Source: Acidobacteriota bacterium (GTDB taxonomy: Bacteria; Acidobacteriota; Terriglobia; Acidiferrales; UBA7541). From it: 64,000 nucleotides of DNA. A program made the translations under genes and the position numbers. The notes under the pieces were generated by a model. The model made no database searches, was not told the DNA's origin, and saw only the letters and a program-made list of their open reading frames with translations. The stretch lies in assembly GCA_013289585.1 (NCBI GenBank), contig JABCZR010000001.1, forward strand, positions 248,001 through 312,000, written 5' to 3'. This document shows, piece after piece, positions 24,441 to 33,205 of this stretch (position 1 is the stretch's first letter; each line of letters opens with the position of its first letter).

Positions 24441-25490
24441 GTGACCGACAATTCCACTTATCATCCGCCCGATCTACGCGGCAGGGTCGCATTGGTAGCT
24501 GGTGCAACGCGGGGCGTGGGCCGCGGCATGGCGCTGGCGCTGGGCGAAGCGGGAGCGACGGTGTATTGCACAGGGCGCAGCACGCGTGCACAGAAGAACC
24601 GGCGTTCGGCGGCGGCGCGGCGTAATTCCGCGGCGGCAAGGAAGGCCCTGCCCGACAAATACTACGCAAATCGTCCGGAGACGATCGAAGAGACGGCAGA
24701 GCTGGTGAGCGTGCGCGGCGGAAAAGGCATTGCCGTCGTAGTGGACCATCTGGAGCCGGGGAAAGTTGAAAAGCTCATCGCGAAAATTCGCAAGGAGCAA
24801 GGGCAGCTTCACGTGCTGGTGAACGATATTTCGGAGAGCGCGGAGCAGGAGTTCGGCAAGACCTTTTGGCAAGTGGATCTGGCGAAAGGATTCGCGCTGT
24901 TTCGCAACGCGGTGCACACGCACATGATCACCAGCCACTTTGCGGCGTCGTTGCTGATCGAAGGCGCGAAGAAATCGAAGAAGAGCGGGCTGATTGTGGA
25001 GATTGGTGATGGGGATTCGTACTCCTATCGCGGAAATATGTTCTACGACCTGATCAAGACCACGGTGATACGACAGGCTTTTGCGATGGCGTACGAATTG
25101 CGGCGGAAGAATGTCGCGGCCATTGCGCTGACCCCGGGATTCCTGCGCTCGGAGATCATGCTGGAACGGTTTGGGGTGAAGGAAGCGAACTGGCGGGAGG
25201 GCATAAAGAAGGACCCGAACTACGCCGCGTCGGAAACTCCGCTGTATGCAGGACGCGCCATCGCGGCGCTGGCTGCTGATCCGAACATCATGAAAAAATC
25301 CGGCAGGGTGTTTAGTTCGTGGGGGCTGTCGGATGAATATGGATTTTGCGACGCGGACGGTGCGCGTCCGCACTGGGGGCGGCATTTTGCCGCCAGATAT
25401 GGCGACCACATGAATCCCTGCGACGAGGGGTTTTACAAGTACTGGTTCGGCGGGGCGATCGAAGCGGTTTTTCCGGATTGGCCAAAATAG
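24441..25490 (+). CDS. Short-chain dehydrogenase/reductase (SDR)
   Basis: A 349-residue NAD(P)-dependent oxidoreductase starting at GTG with GGAGGTG upstream. The cofactor motif is G-A-T-R-G-V-G-R-G (21-29) in VALVAGATRGVGRGMALALGEAGA. The catalytic Tyr and Lys are Tyr202 and Lys206 (MFYDLIKT). It is longer than classical SDRs because of an insertion (about 50-80) and a C-terminal extension (AARYGDHMNPCDEGFYKYWFGG). The divergent TetR gene suggests induction by a small molecule, perhaps the substrate. Confidence 0.88.
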   Translation: MTDNSTYHPPDLRGRVALVAGATRGVGRGMALALGEAGATVYCTGRSTRAQKNRRSAAARRNSAAARKALPDKYYANRPETIEETAELVSVRGGKGIAVVVDHLEPGKVEKLIAKIRKEQGQLHVLVNDISESAEQEFGKTFWQVDLAKGFALFRNAVHTHMITSHFAASLLIEGAKKSKKSGLIVEIGDGDSYSYRGNMFYDLIKTTVIRQAFAMAYELRRKNVAAIALTPGFLRSEIMLERFGVKEANWREGIKKDPNYAASETPLYAGRAIAALAADPNIMKKSGRVFSSWGLSDEYGFCDADGARPHWGRHFAARYGDHMNPCDEGFYKYWFGGAIEAVFPDWPK

Positions 25491-25508
25491 CACATCCAAA
25501 ATAAATCC

Positions 25509-25543
25509 TTGACACGCTCACTGTACTAGTGTATTAGTACAGT
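25509..25543 (+). promoter_or_regulatory. Promoter and perfect palindromic operator of the GntR-ABC operon
   Basis: TTGACA (25509-25514) and TATTAG (25532-25537), spacer 17. The palindrome ACTGTACTA-GTGTAT-TAGTACAGT (25520-25543) is a perfect 9+9 repeat that covers the spacer and -10 and ends at the base before the ATG. Transcription would start at or next to the start codon, giving a leaderless message. Confidence 0.75.
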
Positions 25544-25930
25544 ATGCTCCTGCATCTCAACGCGTCCTCGGGCGTCCCGGTTTACCTGCAGCTGGAAGCG
25601 CAGGTGAAGCAGGCGGTGGCCGCGGGCGCGCTGCGCACCGGCGAGGCGCTGCCTTCCACGCGAAAGCTGGCCGCCGAGCTGCGCATCAATCCCAACACCG
25701 TGGCACGGGCTTACCAGGACCTGGAGCGCGACGGCGTGACCCGTAGCGTGCCGGGCGGCGGAACGTTCGTGGCGGACGGCCTTCCCGGACTCCTGAAGAG
25801 CGAAAAAGTGAAACGGCTGCGGCCTCACGCACGGCAGCTGGCAGTGGAAGGGCGGCAACTGCGTCTGACGCGCGAAGAGACCATGAAATTGCTGGAAGAA
25901 GAACTCGACAAACTGGGAGGCCAGCCATGA
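25544..25930 (+). CDS. GntR-family regulator, YtrA subfamily
   Basis: A 128-residue regulator with an N-terminal winged helix: GVPVYLQLEAQVKQAVAAGALRTGEALPSTRKLAAELRINPNTVARAYQDLERDGVTRSVPGGGTFV. The short helical C-terminus without a ligand domain is typical of the YtrA group, which usually controls a neighbouring ABC transporter. That is the case here: its stop overlaps the ATPase start (ATGA at 25927-25930). No Shine-Dalgarno precedes its ATG. Confidence 0.92.
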   Translation: MLLHLNASSGVPVYLQLEAQVKQAVAAGALRTGEALPSTRKLAAELRINPNTVARAYQDLERDGVTRSVPGGGTFVADGLPGLLKSEKVKRLRPHARQLAVEGRQLRLTREETMKLLEEELDKLGGQP

Positions 25931-26868
25931 GCGAAGCGGCCATATTGACGGAGGGCCTGAGCAAGTCGTTCGGAACGCAGGCCGCGGTTTCGAACTTGAA
26001 TCTGCAGATTCAGCCAGGAGCGGTATACGGATTCCTGGGACGCAATGGCGCCGGGAAAACGACGACAATGCGGATGCTGCTGGGGCTGGTGCGGCCGACC
26101 AAGGGCAAGATGCGGGTGCTGGGGCTCGACCCGTCGCTTGAGACGGAGCTGATGCGCATCCTGGAACGCGTGGCGTTTGTGCCGCAGCGCAAGCAGCTTT
26201 ATGGATGGGCGACGCCGGCGGAACTGGTGAGCATGAACAAGGCGTATTTTCCGCGCTGGTCGGATGAAGCGGCGGCGGGGCTGGCGCAACGGCTGGAAAT
26301 TCCAATGAAGACGGCGTTCAAAAAGCTGTCCATCGGGAACCAGAGCAAGGTCGCACTGCTGCTGGCGCTGGCGCAGGGAGCGGAAGTTTTGATTCTGGAC
26401 GAGCCAACTGCCGGGCTGGATCCGGTGATGGTGGACGAAATCCTGCGCACGCTCATTGAGGACCACGTCAGCCAGGGACGGACAATTTTTGTGTCAAGCC
26501 ACCATCTCGGCGAGGTGGAACAGATTTGCGACTGGGTGGGGATTCTGGAAGAGGGCAGGCTGCTGCTGGAGGCGCGACTGGAAGAGATTCGCCAGGAATT
26601 CCGGCTGGTGATTGTATCGGGCGAAAACCTGCCGGATGCGCCATCGGCCGACGTAGTTTCCGCGATGACCGACGGCCGCTTCCGCCGATACGTGCTGGCG
26701 CGCGAGGCGGAAAGTTTCGCGGCAGGACTACGCGGCCAGGGCGCCGCGATTCTGGAGATTTCCCCGATTGGCTTGCGGGAACTGTTTCTACACCTCGTTC
26801 GCAAGGAGGCACCATGTACGCCTGGAAATGCTGGCGCGAAAGCCGCGCCCGTTTCTTCTTTCTCTTGA
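25927..26868 (+). CDS. ABC transporter ATP-binding protein
   Basis: A 313-residue ATPase. Walker A is G-R-N-G-A-G-K-T (38-45), the signature is L-S-I-G-N-Q-S-K (a variant of LSGGQ), Walker B is LILDEPTAGLD, and the H-loop is SSHHLGEVEQ. It is of the drug- or antibiotic-export type. It is coupled to the GntR gene upstream. Its last 55 bases overlap the permease gene. Predicted partner: the 262-residue permease. Confidence 0.93.
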   Translation: MSEAAILTEGLSKSFGTQAAVSNLNLQIQPGAVYGFLGRNGAGKTTTMRMLLGLVRPTKGKMRVLGLDPSLETELMRILERVAFVPQRKQLYGWATPAELVSMNKAYFPRWSDEAAAGLAQRLEIPMKTAFKKLSIGNQSKVALLLALAQGAEVLILDEPTAGLDPVMVDEILRTLIEDHVSQGRTIFVSSHHLGEVEQICDWVGILEEGRLLLEARLEEIRQEFRLVIVSGENLPDAPSADVVSAMTDGRFRRYVLAREAESFAAGLRGQGAAILEISPIGLRELFLHLVRKEAPCTPGNAGAKAAPVSSFS

Positions 26869-27602
26869 CGATGTCTTCAGCGACTGCGCTCCTGTTCACT
26901 CTCATGCAAGGGGTCAGAGAACGGGACGGCTGGTGGTATTTCGACCGTCAGGCCTACACGCGCGATCCGGCAACGATGGTTCAATTGGTCAGCATGATGG
27001 TTCTCATCGGATTGTGGTGCAGCGGTTTTCTTTCGCCGCTCTTTCTCGGAGCTACCGCTTCCGGGAGCGAGATCGAACCTGGAACGATTGAGTACCTGTG
27101 GACGCGGCCGCGGACAAGGGCATCGGTAACGTGGACCCACTGGTGTATCTGCCTGGCGGAAATGGTCGTGGTGGCAGTTGCTCCCACGTACCTTGCGGCG
27201 GCGATCCTCGGCAAACTCACGGGGTTTTGGTACTTTCCATTGCTCCTGATGGCTCCCTGGATGACGGTGATCGTTGGACTGCCCATACTGGGCCTTACGA
27301 CGCTGATGACCGCGTTGCGGCGCAGCGCGAGCGGCGGATTGATTTATACCGCGGCGGTGATAAGCGTGTATGTGGCCGTTCGTCAAATTATCACCGTTCC
27401 GTTGCACCTCAATCTGCCGCCTCTATTTGCTGGGCCTCTCGTCTGGCTGATGAACAGCACACCATTCGTTCCGGTGAACCTCGCGCACCCCCTGTTTCCC
27501 TGGATGGGCCCGTTCCCCTGGGGTTCGTTAATGCGCTGTATTTTTCTGGCGGCGGCGTTTCCACTGGCTGCGCAATATCTTCTCAAACGCGCCGAAGTTT
27601 AG
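26814..27602 (+). CDS. ABC transporter permease
   Basis: A 262-residue membrane protein with about six hydrophobic segments, starting MYAWKCWRESRARFF. The ATG has AAGGAGG five bases upstream, inside the ATPase gene, so the two genes overlap in different frames. LGATASGSEIEPGTIEYLWTRPRTRASV is the typical ABC-2 type feature (a short amphipathic coupling region). It probably forms the export channel with the preceding ATPase. Confidence 0.85.
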   Translation: MYAWKCWRESRARFFFLLTMSSATALLFTLMQGVRERDGWWYFDRQAYTRDPATMVQLVSMMVLIGLWCSGFLSPLFLGATASGSEIEPGTIEYLWTRPRTRASVTWTHWCICLAEMVVVAVAPTYLAAAILGKLTGFWYFPLLLMAPWMTVIVGLPILGLTTLMTALRRSASGGLIYTAAVISVYVAVRQIITVPLHLNLPPLFAGPLVWLMNSTPFVPVNLAHPLFPWMGPFPWGSLMRCIFLAAAFPLAAQYLLKRAEV

Positions 27603-27620
27603 GGGCGACTGGTGTTTTAA

Positions 27621-28769
27621 CTAAGGCGTCTTGTCTTTGAGGTCCAGGACGATTTTCAAAATTTCATCCGCGAGCTGGCCGGAGTGCACGCCGTCCATGT
27701 TCGCCAGGACGACGACCCCGGCGCGCCGGTCCGGCACGACGGCGAAGGCCGTGCTGGTGCCCTGCTGGCCACCAGTGTGGGCCAGGATGTGCACGCCAAA
27801 TTTTTCGACCACGCCCCAGCCCAGGCCGTAGCTCGTCAGTTTGCCATCGGCAGTCTTCTGGGAGGTCCACATTAGGTCCCGCGTGGCGTGTTGCAGGAGT
27901 TTATCGGCGAGAATCGCGGCTTCGAAATGCGCCATGTCATCCGCGGAAGAGATCAGTCCGCCACCGGGAATCTTGTAACTGGAGTCCAGGACGCCGGCGT
28001 TTTGGACCACTCCGGCTTTGTCCTTGTGATAGAAGCGCGTGCGGTGGGGTATCACGGCAAAGAAATTATCAGCCTGCGTCTGCTCCATTCCCGCGGGGCG
28101 AAAGATATTTTCCTTCACGTAGTCGACGTATTTTTCCGACGCGGCGCCTTCCAGGACGCAGCCGAGCAGCGTGTAGCCGTAGGTTGAATAGTTGAACTTT
28201 GTGCCGGGCCTGGCGGCCAGCGGGTCGTTGGCGAAAATCTGCAGCGATTCCTCCGTGCTCGAGAAATGGCGCGCGCTGTCGTCCGGGACGTCGCCCTTGC
28301 CGTCAGGATTGTAGTGCCGGATGCCGCCGAGGTGGCCCAGGAGCTCGCGGGTGGTAATCGGCCAGTCTTTCTTGGGGAAGGCCGGGCAGTATTTCTGGAC
28401 GGGCGCGTCGAGGTCCAATTTGCCGCGCTCGTTAAGCTGCAGGATGGCCACGGCGGTAATCGGTTTGGAGATCGAGCCCAGCCGGAAGAGGGTCGACGAG
28501 GCCGCCGGAGTGTAGTCCTCCAGATCGGCCATGCCAAATCCCGCGGACCACAGTGGTTCCCCGTCGAGCACGACTGCGGCTGCGATTCCCGGCACGCTGT
28601 TCGCGGACATGAAACTGGAGACCGCTTTTTCGATGGCCGCGCGCTTCTCGGCAGGGATGCCCCTCTCTTGTGCGCAGAGACTTGCGGCGCCAGCCAGAAG
28701 CAGGACGAGCAGCGAGGTGATTGGAGTTCGCAGCAAGTTTGAACCGTGCAGTGGTAGGCGGCTTTTCAC
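27621..28769 (-). CDS. Secreted serine hydrolase of the beta-lactamase/PBP fold (class C-like)
   Basis: A 382-residue exported protein (signal peptide to about LCAQE). The S-x-x-K motif is S-I-S-K (99-102), with preceding TLFRLGSISKPITA. The second motif is Y-S-T (in FNYSTYGYTLLG) instead of Y-S-N, and the third is H-T-G-G instead of K-T-G. These variants occur in esterase/EstB-like and D-aminopeptidase-like members, so beta-lactam resistance should not be assumed. It converges with the ABC operon, with 18 bases between them. Confidence 0.88.
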   Translation of the reverse strand: MKSRLPLHGSNLLRTPITSLLVLLLAGAASLCAQERGIPAEKRAAIEKAVSSFMSANSVPGIAAAVVLDGEPLWSAGFGMADLEDYTPAASSTLFRLGSISKPITAVAILQLNERGKLDLDAPVQKYCPAFPKKDWPITTRELLGHLGGIRHYNPDGKGDVPDDSARHFSSTEESLQIFANDPLAARPGTKFNYSTYGYTLLGCVLEGAASEKYVDYVKENIFRPAGMEQTQADNFFAVIPHRTRFYHKDKAGVVQNAGVLDSSYKIPGGGLISSADDMAHFEAAILADKLLQHATRDLMWTSQKTADGKLTSYGLGWGVVEKFGVHILAHTGGQQGTSTAFAVVPDRRAGVVVLANMDGVHSGQLADEILKIVLDLKDKTP

Positions 28770-28911
28770 GGAGGCACCTCGCCGGGGAGTCTAACCCAAA
28801 GAGCCGGCGCCGGAAATGGCGGCGAAGGGGTGGCGAAGTGTGGTGAGAGCGTCAACCCCTCTCCACCGGAATGCATTGACCCGGGTGTGAGCCGGTACTT
28901 ACCATGGAGAG

Positions 28912-30693
28912 ATGAACCAACGGCTGCATCTGGCGGCAAGCGTCATCCTGCTTTCGGCGGGCCTTCTGGGTTGCGAGGACGCAGGGAAGAAGCCCGTCCA
29001 GGCACACGTTCCGGCGGTTGCGCCGGCGCCAGTGGCCGCGGCAGCCGTGCATGCGCCGCCGGAACTTCCGGCTTTGCCACTGACGACGCCGGGTCGCAAG
29101 CCACCCGTTTCGCTCTTGCCGCCGGTTCCCAGCGGGAAAGCGTATTTGATCGCCAAGGTCCGGGAAAAGTTTGCTTCCGGCGAGCAGAACTATAAAGCCG
29201 GCCATCTGGAAGCCGCGCGCAAGGATTTTGACGATGCTGTGGACTGGATGCTCGAAAGCGGGTACGACCCCAACAGCGATCCGCAGTTGAGCGAACTGTT
29301 TCATCGCGTGGTGGACACGGTGTATGCCTACGAATTGCAGGCCTTCCGCGCGGGAGACGGATTCAGCGAAGCGCCCGCCGTGCCCGCGGCGATTGACGAA
29401 GTCGCGGAGATGACTTTTCCGGTAGACCCCGGCCTGAAGGCACGCGCCGAGGAAGCTGCCAAGAACAGCCCTCACGACCTGCCCCTGACGGTGAACGACG
29501 AAGTCCTTTCTTTTGTCAATTTCTTTCAGACGCCGCGCGGGCGCGCGATCGTGGAAACCGGATTGCGCCGAGCCGGACGGTACCGGGAGATGATCTCGCG
29601 CGTTTTGCGCGAGGAAGGCGTGCCGCAAGACCTGATTTATCTGGCGCAGGCGGAGAGTGCGTTTCAGCCGCTGGCACTTTCGCGCGCGGGCGCGCGCGGC
29701 ATCTGGCAATTCGTGGCTTACCGCGGGAAGGAGTACGGTCTTCGTCAAACGTGGTGGATTGACGAACGCCAGGATCCGGAGAAAGCCACGCGCGCCGCCG
29801 CGCAGCACCTGCGCGATCTTTACAATCAGTTCGGCGACTGGTACCTGGCGATGGCCGCCTATAACTGCGGCCCGGGCAACGTGCAGAAAGCCATCGAGCG
29901 CACCGGCTATGCCGATTTCTGGGAGCTCTACAGCCGCAAGGTACTTCCGCGCGAAACGAAAAATTATGTGCCTATCATCCTGGCGCTGACGCTCATCGCC
30001 AAGGATGCGGCGCACTACAATGTACTGGTGGAGGCGGAAGCGCCGGTGCCGACGGACATCGTAAAAATCGGGCGGCCCATCGATCTTCGGCTGGTGGCAG
30101 AAACGATTGACGTGGATGTGGAGACGCTGCGAGCGCTCAATCCTTCGCTGTTGCGTCTGGCCACTCCCGACGATCCTTCATTCGAATTGCATTTGCCGCA
30201 GGGGACCGCCCCGAGATTCTCCGCCGAGATTGCGGACATTCCTCCGGACAAGTGGGTCAGTTGGCGCCGCCATCGCGTGGAAGCGGGCGAGACGCTCACA
30301 TCCCTCGCGAAAAAATACCGCGTGACGTCCGCGGCCATCGCCGACGCCAACAACCTGCCGAGGACCGCGGCGCTGGATCCGGGTGAGAAGCTGATCATCC
30401 CCGCGACGCAACCGCAGATGGAAACGAAGCGGCGATTGGTCAGTTACCGCGTGCGAAAAGGCGATACGCTGCTGGGAATCGCGGACCGCTTCAGCGTGGA
30501 CTCCGATGACGTTCGCAAATGGAACCGGTTGAAATCCAATAAGGTGAGCCGCGGGATGGTCTTGCGCATTTACACCCTCGGTGGCGCGCCGGAGACATCC
30601 CCGGTGCACGCGCATGCCAAGGCGAAGAAGAAGGCCCCCAGCGCTTCGACGGGCAGTACGCCAGGTGGGGCTGTAGCCGCAAACCATAATTAA
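28912..30693 (+). CDS. mltD: Membrane-bound lytic murein transglycosylase D-like lipoprotein with LysM domains
   Basis: A 593-residue lipoprotein with lipobox L-L-G-C (Cys about 21). A Pro/Ala-rich spacer follows. The SLT domain spans about 225-360: the catalytic Glu is in [23 protein letters not shown], and [13 protein letters not shown] matches the family. Two LysM repeats lie near the C-terminus ([27 protein letters not shown] and [25 protein letters not shown]), with a more degenerate one before them. It cleaves peptidoglycan in the periplasm and remains outer-membrane attached. Confidence 0.92.
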   Translation: MNQRLHLAASVILLSAGLLGCEDAGKKPVQAHVPAVAPAPVAAAAVHAPPELPALPLTTPGRKPPVSLLPPVPSGKAYLIAKVREKFASGEQNYKAGHLEAARKDFDDAVDWMLESGYDPNSDPQLSELFHRVVDTVYAYELQAFRAGDGFSEAPAVPAAIDEVAEMTFPVDPGLKARAEEAAKNSPHDLPLTVNDEVLSFVNFFQTPRGRAIVETGLRRAGRYREMISRVLREEGVPQDLIYLAQAESAFQPLALSRAGARGIWQFVAYRGKEYGLRQTWWIDERQDPEKATRAAAQHLRDLYNQFGDWYLAMAAYNCGPGNVQKAIERTGYADFWELYSRKVLPRETKNYVPIILALTLIAKDAAHYNVLVEAEAPVPTDIVKIGRPIDLRLVAETIDVDVETLRALNPSLLRLATPDDPSFELHLPQGTAPRFSAEIADIPPDKWVSWRRHRVEAGETLTSLAKKYRVTSAAIADANNLPRTAALDPGEKLIIPATQPQMETKRRLVSYRVRKGDTLLGIADRFSVDSDDVRKWNRLKSNKVSRGMVLRIYTLGGAPETSPVHAHAKAKKKAPSASTGSTPGGAVAANHN

Positions 30694-30947
30694 GCCTTGT
30701 ATTTTAAGTGCGTTACGGGAAACATGACGCAGCTTGCGAACGCCCTTCGCACTCTGCCTGGACGGCGCTTCCCGCCGGCTGACCGGCGACCCGTCAAGGA
30801 AATCCGCAGAAAGCTTGACAACTCCCGGCGAGTACGATAACAACGGCGCAAGGGCGGGGTAGGATTTTAGAGCGCTCCGGCCGGAACAGCGACGCACGGG
30901 CCCGCTTTCCGCGAGGCGGTCCTCAAATTCCCCCAGGGGAGGACGGA

Positions 30948-31250
30948 ATGGATTTCGAGAAAGATAATCTGGAAGACGACAACGAGCTGTCACGGCTGGA
31001 AGACGACGAGGAGTTGGCCGGCGAAACCGAGGAGATCGTTGAAACAGAAGAGGAAGAACTCGTAATCGTGGGAGACGATTCCGAGGAAGAAGCTCCCGCT
31101 CCGAAGCCCGCAGCCAAACCGGCGGCGAAGAAGCCTGCCAAGAAAGCCGCAAAGAAAAAACCTGCAAAGAAGAAAAAAGCAGCGAAGAAATCCAAGCCGA
31201 AAAAGAAAGCGGCAAAGAAGAAGTCCGCAAAGAAGAAAAAACGGCGCTAA
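30948..31250 (+). CDS. Acidic-headed, lysine/alanine-tailed histone-H1-like protein
   Basis: A 100-residue protein in two halves. Residues 1-45 are strongly acidic (EDDNELSRLEDDEELAGETEEIVETEEEEL). Residues 50-100 consist of repeats of A-K-K/P-A-K-K and end K-K-K-K-R-R, like the C-terminal tail of histone H1 and bacterial H1-like proteins. It probably binds nucleic acid, with the acidic head possibly tuning affinity. GGGGAGG lies about 6 bases before the ATG, and a good terminator follows. Confidence 0.75.
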   Translation: MDFEKDNLEDDNELSRLEDDEELAGETEEIVETEEEELVIVGDDSEEEAPAPKPAAKPAAKKPAKKAAKKKPAKKKKAAKKSKPKKKAAKKKSAKKKKRR

Positions 31251-31280
31251 ATACATAGCGATTGAAAATTCTCTTGCCGG

Positions 31281-31317
31281 AAAGGCCGGGACGTGAGTCC
31301 TGGCCTTTTCTTTTTTC
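31281..31317 (+). terminator. Rho-independent terminator after the H1-like gene
   Basis: AAAGGCC-G-GGAC-GTGA-GTCC-T-GGCCTTTT forms a stem of about ten pairs. It is followed by CTTTTTTCGG. Confidence 0.9.
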
Positions 31318-31460
31318 GGAATGGCGTCTCCCGGAGCGGAACGGGGGCGGTGCAGACCCTCTTCCCATCTTGAACTTCCGGTCTCTCGATTCAGGAATGT
31401 GACGGGGTCCGCGCATCTGCTGCTTGCCAGAAGCCGCAAGTACCACTAGCATAAACCCGT

Positions 31461-32264
31461 ATGTTACGGGCGCTGGAACAGATACGGCGGATGCGGGGAG
31501 GGGCGCAATCGCACTTGATGCGCTGCGCGGACGACAATTACTATGTGGTGAAATTTAAAAATAACCCTCAGCATCGGCGCGTCCTGGTCAATGAACTGCT
31601 CGGAACCAGACTGGCGGCGCGGCTGGGCTTGCCGACCGTCCCGGTAGCCATCGTCGAAGTTTCCGAGGAGTTGATCCGGCTGACGCCGGAGCTGGCCATG
31701 GAGCTGCCGCGCTCGCGGATTCCGTGCCAATCTGGGCCACAGTTCGGCTCGCGCTACCCCGGAGATCCGCGGCAACTGACTCTGCACGATTTTCTCCCGG
31801 ATGAGCAGCTGGGTGAGGTTGAAGATCTGCATACTTTCGCGGGGATGCTGGTCTTCGACAAGTGGACCTGCAATACCAACGGCCGGCAGACGGTGTTCTT
31901 CAAGGAAAAGCAGGAGGACGCAGTTCACTACGAAACGCGGATGATCGACCAGGGCTTCTGCTTCAACGCCGGTGAGTGGAATTTTCCCGATGCGCCCTTG
32001 CGCGGCTTGTACGCCCGCAATCGCGTCTATCAGGGCGTCACCGGGATGGAATCGTTTGCGCCTTGGATCGAGCGATTGGAAAAGGGAGTGACCGAGCGAG
32101 TTCTTGACGAAGTCAGCCTGGAGATCCCGCCCGCGTGGTACGAAGATGATTATGACGCGCTGTTGCGGCTACTCGAACAGCTGCACCGCCGCCGTCCGCG
32201 CGTGCCGGATCTGATCCTCGAAGCCAAGAGAACCAATCGCCAGCCGTTTCCGAACTGGATGTGA
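31461..32264 (+). CDS. HipA-like protein kinase (HipA_2 family)
   Basis: A 267-residue kinase-fold protein. The active-site set is visible: ATP-binding Lys31 in Y-V-V-K-F, Glu45 in V-N-E-L-L-G (helix C), catalytic Asp133 with Asn138/Asn140 in F-D-K-W-T-C-N-T-N, and metal-binding Asp163 in M-I-D-Q-G-F. It thus looks catalytically competent. The opening LRALEQIRRMRGGAQSHLM is the family start, although no ribosome site is visible before it. Unlike classical HipBA there is no HTH partner; a DUF3037 gene follows after 3 bases. The target is unknown. Confidence 0.82.
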   Translation: MLRALEQIRRMRGGAQSHLMRCADDNYYVVKFKNNPQHRRVLVNELLGTRLAARLGLPTVPVAIVEVSEELIRLTPELAMELPRSRIPCQSGPQFGSRYPGDPRQLTLHDFLPDEQLGEVEDLHTFAGMLVFDKWTCNTNGRQTVFFKEKQEDAVHYETRMIDQGFCFNAGEWNFPDAPLRGLYARNRVYQGVTGMESFAPWIERLEKGVTERVLDEVSLEIPPAWYEDDYDALLRLLEQLHRRRPRVPDLILEAKRTNRQPFPNWM

Positions 32265-32267
32265 ACC

Positions 32268-33137
32268 ATGGATGAAATTTCTGCCGCACGGCAAAGTGCC
32301 GAGACGGAAAACGTAGAACGAACCTGCGCCTACCGCATCCTGCGCTATACGCCGAACCTGGTCCGCGACGAGTGGGTGAACATCGGCGTACTGCTTTTCG
32401 ATCCCGTGTCCGGCGAACGACGGCTGCGCTTGATCGAGGAAGCAGAGGAGTACCGGCGCGTGCGACGGCTTCACCCCGGGGCCGATGAATTGCTTCTCCG
32501 CGCCCTTCGCGACGACCTGGAAGATCGGTTTCAATCGGCGGCGGCACTCGGCAATGGCGGCGGGAGCAGCAGCAACTGGCTGCAGGTCCTGGCCAAGTGG
32601 GACGAGACGCTTTCGAACACGCTGCAGCTCGCTCCGCAGAAAGGCGTCTTTGCCGCGGACCTGGACGCCGAACTCGAGCGCCTGTATGCCGATCACGTGG
32701 CTCCACAGCGCACTGGCGGCCGCGTGGGCGCGCCGCGCACTCGCGCAGCGATGCGCGCGTATTGCTCGCAAGTCTTCCGGCAGGCGCGGCTGTGGGATCG
32801 TCTGGAAAAATCCGTTCGGGTGGAGGAATTCACGTTCCCGGGAGATCCCATGCGCATCGACTACAGCTATCGCCGCAACGGGACTCGCGGATTTGTCCAC
32901 ACACTCTCCGTTACGCGCTCCCCGAACGACAGCAAGGTCCTCGCTTATACCGCGAAACACATCACTGCCAAATCTTCCTTGAAAACCGAATTTGCCGCGG
33001 TCACCGACGTGCCCCTGGACGCCGGCGACAGCCGCCACCATTTTGTGCGTGACGCGCTTCGCGAGGCAGGCATTGAACCCGTGCCGCTGGAGGGCTTCGC
33101 CGTATGGGTGGCCAAGCTGAAGTCCCTGCTGCAATGA
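32268..33137 (+). CDS. DUF3037-family protein paired with the HipA-like kinase
   Basis: A 289-residue protein. CAYRILRYTPNLVRDEWVNIGVLLFDP is the characteristic DUF3037 opening, and RLHPGADELLLRALRDDLEDRF follows. A Gly/Ser linker (about 97-103) separates a second part with SYRRNGTRGFVHTLSVTRSPNDSKVLAYTAKHI, a beta-rich region. It has no known catalytic motif. The 3-base gap from the kinase gene and conservation of the pairing in many bacteria (from general knowledge) suggest a functional two-gene unit. Confidence 0.8.
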   Translation: MDEISAARQSAETENVERTCAYRILRYTPNLVRDEWVNIGVLLFDPVSGERRLRLIEEAEEYRRVRRLHPGADELLLRALRDDLEDRFQSAAALGNGGGSSSNWLQVLAKWDETLSNTLQLAPQKGVFAADLDAELERLYADHVAPQRTGGRVGAPRTRAAMRAYCSQVFRQARLWDRLEKSVRVEEFTFPGDPMRIDYSYRRNGTRGFVHTLSVTRSPNDSKVLAYTAKHITAKSSLKTEFAAVTDVPLDAGDSRHHFVRDALREAGIEPVPLEGFAVWVAKLKSLLQ

Positions 33138-33205
33138 GCAGGAAGGAGGATCAGCCGGACGATGCCTGGGCGAGAAAAGCGGGAGCGATCTCCGGTCGGG
33201 GGCTT

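Noticed and set aside
27621-28769. Beta-lactam resistance gene
   Set aside because: S-x-x-K is present, but the second and third motifs are Y-S-T and H-T-G-G, which fit esterase or peptidase-like members better; resistance cannot be claimed.
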